64,000 bases of DNA from Chionis minor (lineage: Eukaryota; Chordata; Aves; Charadriiformes; Chionididae), in assembly GCA_013398295.1 (NCBI GenBank), contig VZSF01001207.1, forward strand, positions 230,515 to 294,514, written 5' to 3'. Both the position numbers and the translations under genes were made by a program. The notes beneath the pieces are model-generated. The model was not told the origin of the DNA. It ran no database searches and saw only the letters and a list, made by a program, of their open reading frames with translations. This document shows, one piece after another, positions 62,355-64,000 of this stretch (the stretch's first letter is position 1; the number at the start of each line of letters is the position of its first letter).

Positions 62355-63613
62355 AGGTGCACAGAGGTAGACTACCGGATTACAAAGGTGACTCAGTCAC
62401 TTTTGGAGGAAAGTGTTGCACTTTGGCCAAATCCGATCCTTATACCATCAGATCAAGGGGTCTTAGGCACGGAAGTGGGTAGAAAGGGATAAACGTTTTT
62501 CCCAAGAAGTGCATAAACTCTTTTATATGTCATTAATCCCCCATTTAATAATTTTATTAAAACCTTTTAAAAGTAAAAATATGCGTGACTTCCAGTGCCT
62601 CCACAAAGAGATTCCTATGTCCCTCTGGGAAGCGGTCAACACCCTTTTTTGGCTCTTCGCTTAAGACCCATCACCTGATTGCAGTGAGAGGAAAGATTCT
62701 GTTTTGATTGATTTATGTCCTGTCTGTTTTCCTTCTCTTCTTCTCATTCAGCTGGCCCCCTAATTGTATACCTAATCTGAAGGTATACAAATAAGCAGGG
62801 ACACCTTTTATCTCATAAAATTCGGAGTTCACTGTCACTGTTCTGGCTTTCCCCTGGTACGGCTGGAGAAGGTTTTCCTTAGGTTGCTCTCTTTTGCAGT
62901 CTCCAGGGCCAGTGGTGCTCTCTTAGACTGCATCTCCGTCTTGTGCCTGGCTGAGACAAGAGCTTGGATGTGCCAAGCCTGCTACCCCCTTGCAAGCATG
63001 GTCTGCCTCCAATGGCCAAATGCAGATCTCAGCTGGCAAACAGCATGCAACAGAGTTACCCGGTGTGGCAACCACCAGCCACAGCTGTCTCTTATCCACA
63101 GCTGGTGCCTTACCCTGAGCTACAGGCACTGGCCAGATGTGGAAGGCAGCACTGGCAGCCCCCACCTCCCAGCCAGGCTGACTCCTGGCAGCCACACCAC
63201 TCGGCTTGTAGCATGGCAATGGCAGAGGAGACGCAGATGGGTCCTCTCGCAGACAGGTTAAATGCGGGCAGCTGATGTCTGCTTCTCCCTGATAAGACAG
63301 TGCTTGCCTAAGCTCTTCTTTCTATTCTGCTAGTGGATATTTGGCTGCCAGCGTCAGGGGAGCAGAGGGCTGCTGAGCCAAGCCAAGCATCACACTCGCT
63401 CCCTGCCCCATCTCTGCTGGTAGAAGGGAACAGGCAGTACTGTCTCCTGGCAAGGTCCAAATGAGCGATGACTTCTCCTCAGTCCATAGGAGCGTGCCTG
63501 CATCCCTGATTCCAGAAAGCAGTTTCTCAGAAGGGAAAGAGCAGCAGAGCCCTCTCATACCATGCTCCAGGGCTGAGTTGCAAGTAGCATCTGAAAGGCA
63601 GCTGGGACCAATG
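62355..63613. other. Noncoding DNA between two inverted CR1 copies
   Basis: No gene recognised. The part 62870-63610 is GC-rich and starts after a strong acceptor-like tract (ttgctctcttttgcag, AG at 62898-62899). Two forward frames stay open for over 100 codons across 62884-63275, but neither has a recognisable domain and a third opposed frame is open as well, so composition rather than coding is the simpler explanation. Confidence 0.5.
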
Positions 63614-64000
63614 TCACAGAATCACAGAATCACAAAATGTTAAGCCTTGAAAGGGACCTCTAGAGATCACCTGGTCCAACGCTCCTGCCAGAGGAGGTCC
63701 ACCTACAGCAGGTTGCACAGGATGGCGTCCAGGCAGGTTTTGAACATCTCCAGAGTCGGAGACTCCACCACCTCTCTGAGCAGCCTGTTCCAGTGCTCTG
63801 CCACCCTCAAAGGAAAGAAGTTGCTCCTCATGTTCAGATGGAACTTCCTATATTTGATTTTATACCCATTGCCCCTTGTCCTGTCACTGGGTACTACTGA
63901 AAAAAGACTGCCCCCCTCCTCCTGGCACCCTCCCTTTAAGTATTTGTAAACATTGATGACATCCCGCCTCAGCCTTGTCTTTTCTAGACTAAAAAGACCC
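63614..64000 (-). mobile_element. CR1 LINE copy (reverse), cut by the window end
   Basis: On the minus strand this is the 3' end of CR1. Three octamer-type units (tgtgattctgtgattctgtg) lie at the 63614 end, then a short 3' untranslated part, then ORF2 running off the window at 64000. It is very similar to the forward copy at 61.6-62.35 kb, with an exact shared run of 77 bases (62104-62180 against 63806-63882). It retains a 10-base stretch that the forward copy has lost. Confidence 0.97.
63703..64000 (-). pseudogene. CR1 ORF2 C-terminus, open as far as visible
   Basis: From the window edge the minus strand reads 98 codons without interruption to the natural stop TAG (complement of 63703-63705). 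Recognisable blocks are [38 protein letters not shown] and [20 protein letters not shown]. These are the usual end of CR1 reverse transcriptase. The unbroken frame suggests a fairly young insertion, but only the last tenth or so of ORF2 is in view, so I class it as a partial, probably 5'-truncated retrocopy. Confidence 0.85.

Noticed and set aside
63647..63949. 100-codon plus-strand open frame
   Set aside because: Antisense of the reverse-oriented CR1 copy; a near-identical shadow occurs opposite the forward copy at 62129-62329.

Overview
This window reads as noncoding DNA from a bird genome. The main reason is the set of CR1 LINE retrotransposon copies: 5'-truncated, with the typical end of the reverse-transcriptase frame, the line 'ggacagg-ctgga', and 3' tails made of the 8-base ATTCTRTG repeat. 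A long avian LTR-like repeat at about 50.4-51.8 kb fits too. Base composition (mostly AT-rich), few repeats, sparse CpG and the lack of any long conserved reading frame point to a gene desert or the inside of a very large intron. I recognise no host protein-coding gene, tRNA, rRNA, CRISPR array, origin or bacterial-type feature. Outside repeats the longest open frame is 161 codons, about what chance gives in 64 kb.

Layout. 1-11.8 kb: unique AT-rich DNA with a homopolymer run, a 17-bp-arm hairpin (8.0 kb), a possible worn LINE (8.9-9.2 kb) and a candidate exon-like segment (5.6 kb). 11.8-16.9 kb: a short CR1 tail on the minus strand, a 33-bp-arm inverted repeat (12.7 kb) and the best CR1 copy (15.9-16.9 kb, plus strand), which carries the C-terminal part of a broken reverse transcriptase. 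17-38.6 kb: mostly unique DNA with microsatellites and a second hairpin (19.9 kb). 38.7-39.9 kb: a very old CR1/L3-type LINE on the minus strand whose reverse-transcriptase motifs can still be read in order, followed by an exon-like 93-nt segment on the plus strand. 42.1-42.3 kb: a second old fragment of the same broad class. 46-48 kb: an AAT/AAC microsatellite, a mariner-like end and a GC-rich block. 50.4-51.8 kb: a solo-LTR-like repeat containing a 109-base assembly gap flanked by an exact 179-bp duplication. 52.9 kb: a mariner/MITE-like end. 54.5 kb: a CR1 tail. 56.6-64 kb: a visibly more GC-rich stretch with two CR1 copies of one subfamily in inverted orientation, the last one running off the window.

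Nothing here works together as a pathway. The content is transposon remnants of at least three age classes, simple repeats and a few unexplained palindromic or exon-like structures. I did not find a convincing new biological system; the best leads are the three imperfect inverted repeats (8.0, 12.7 and 19.9 kb) and the GT-AG bounded open segments on the plus strand.
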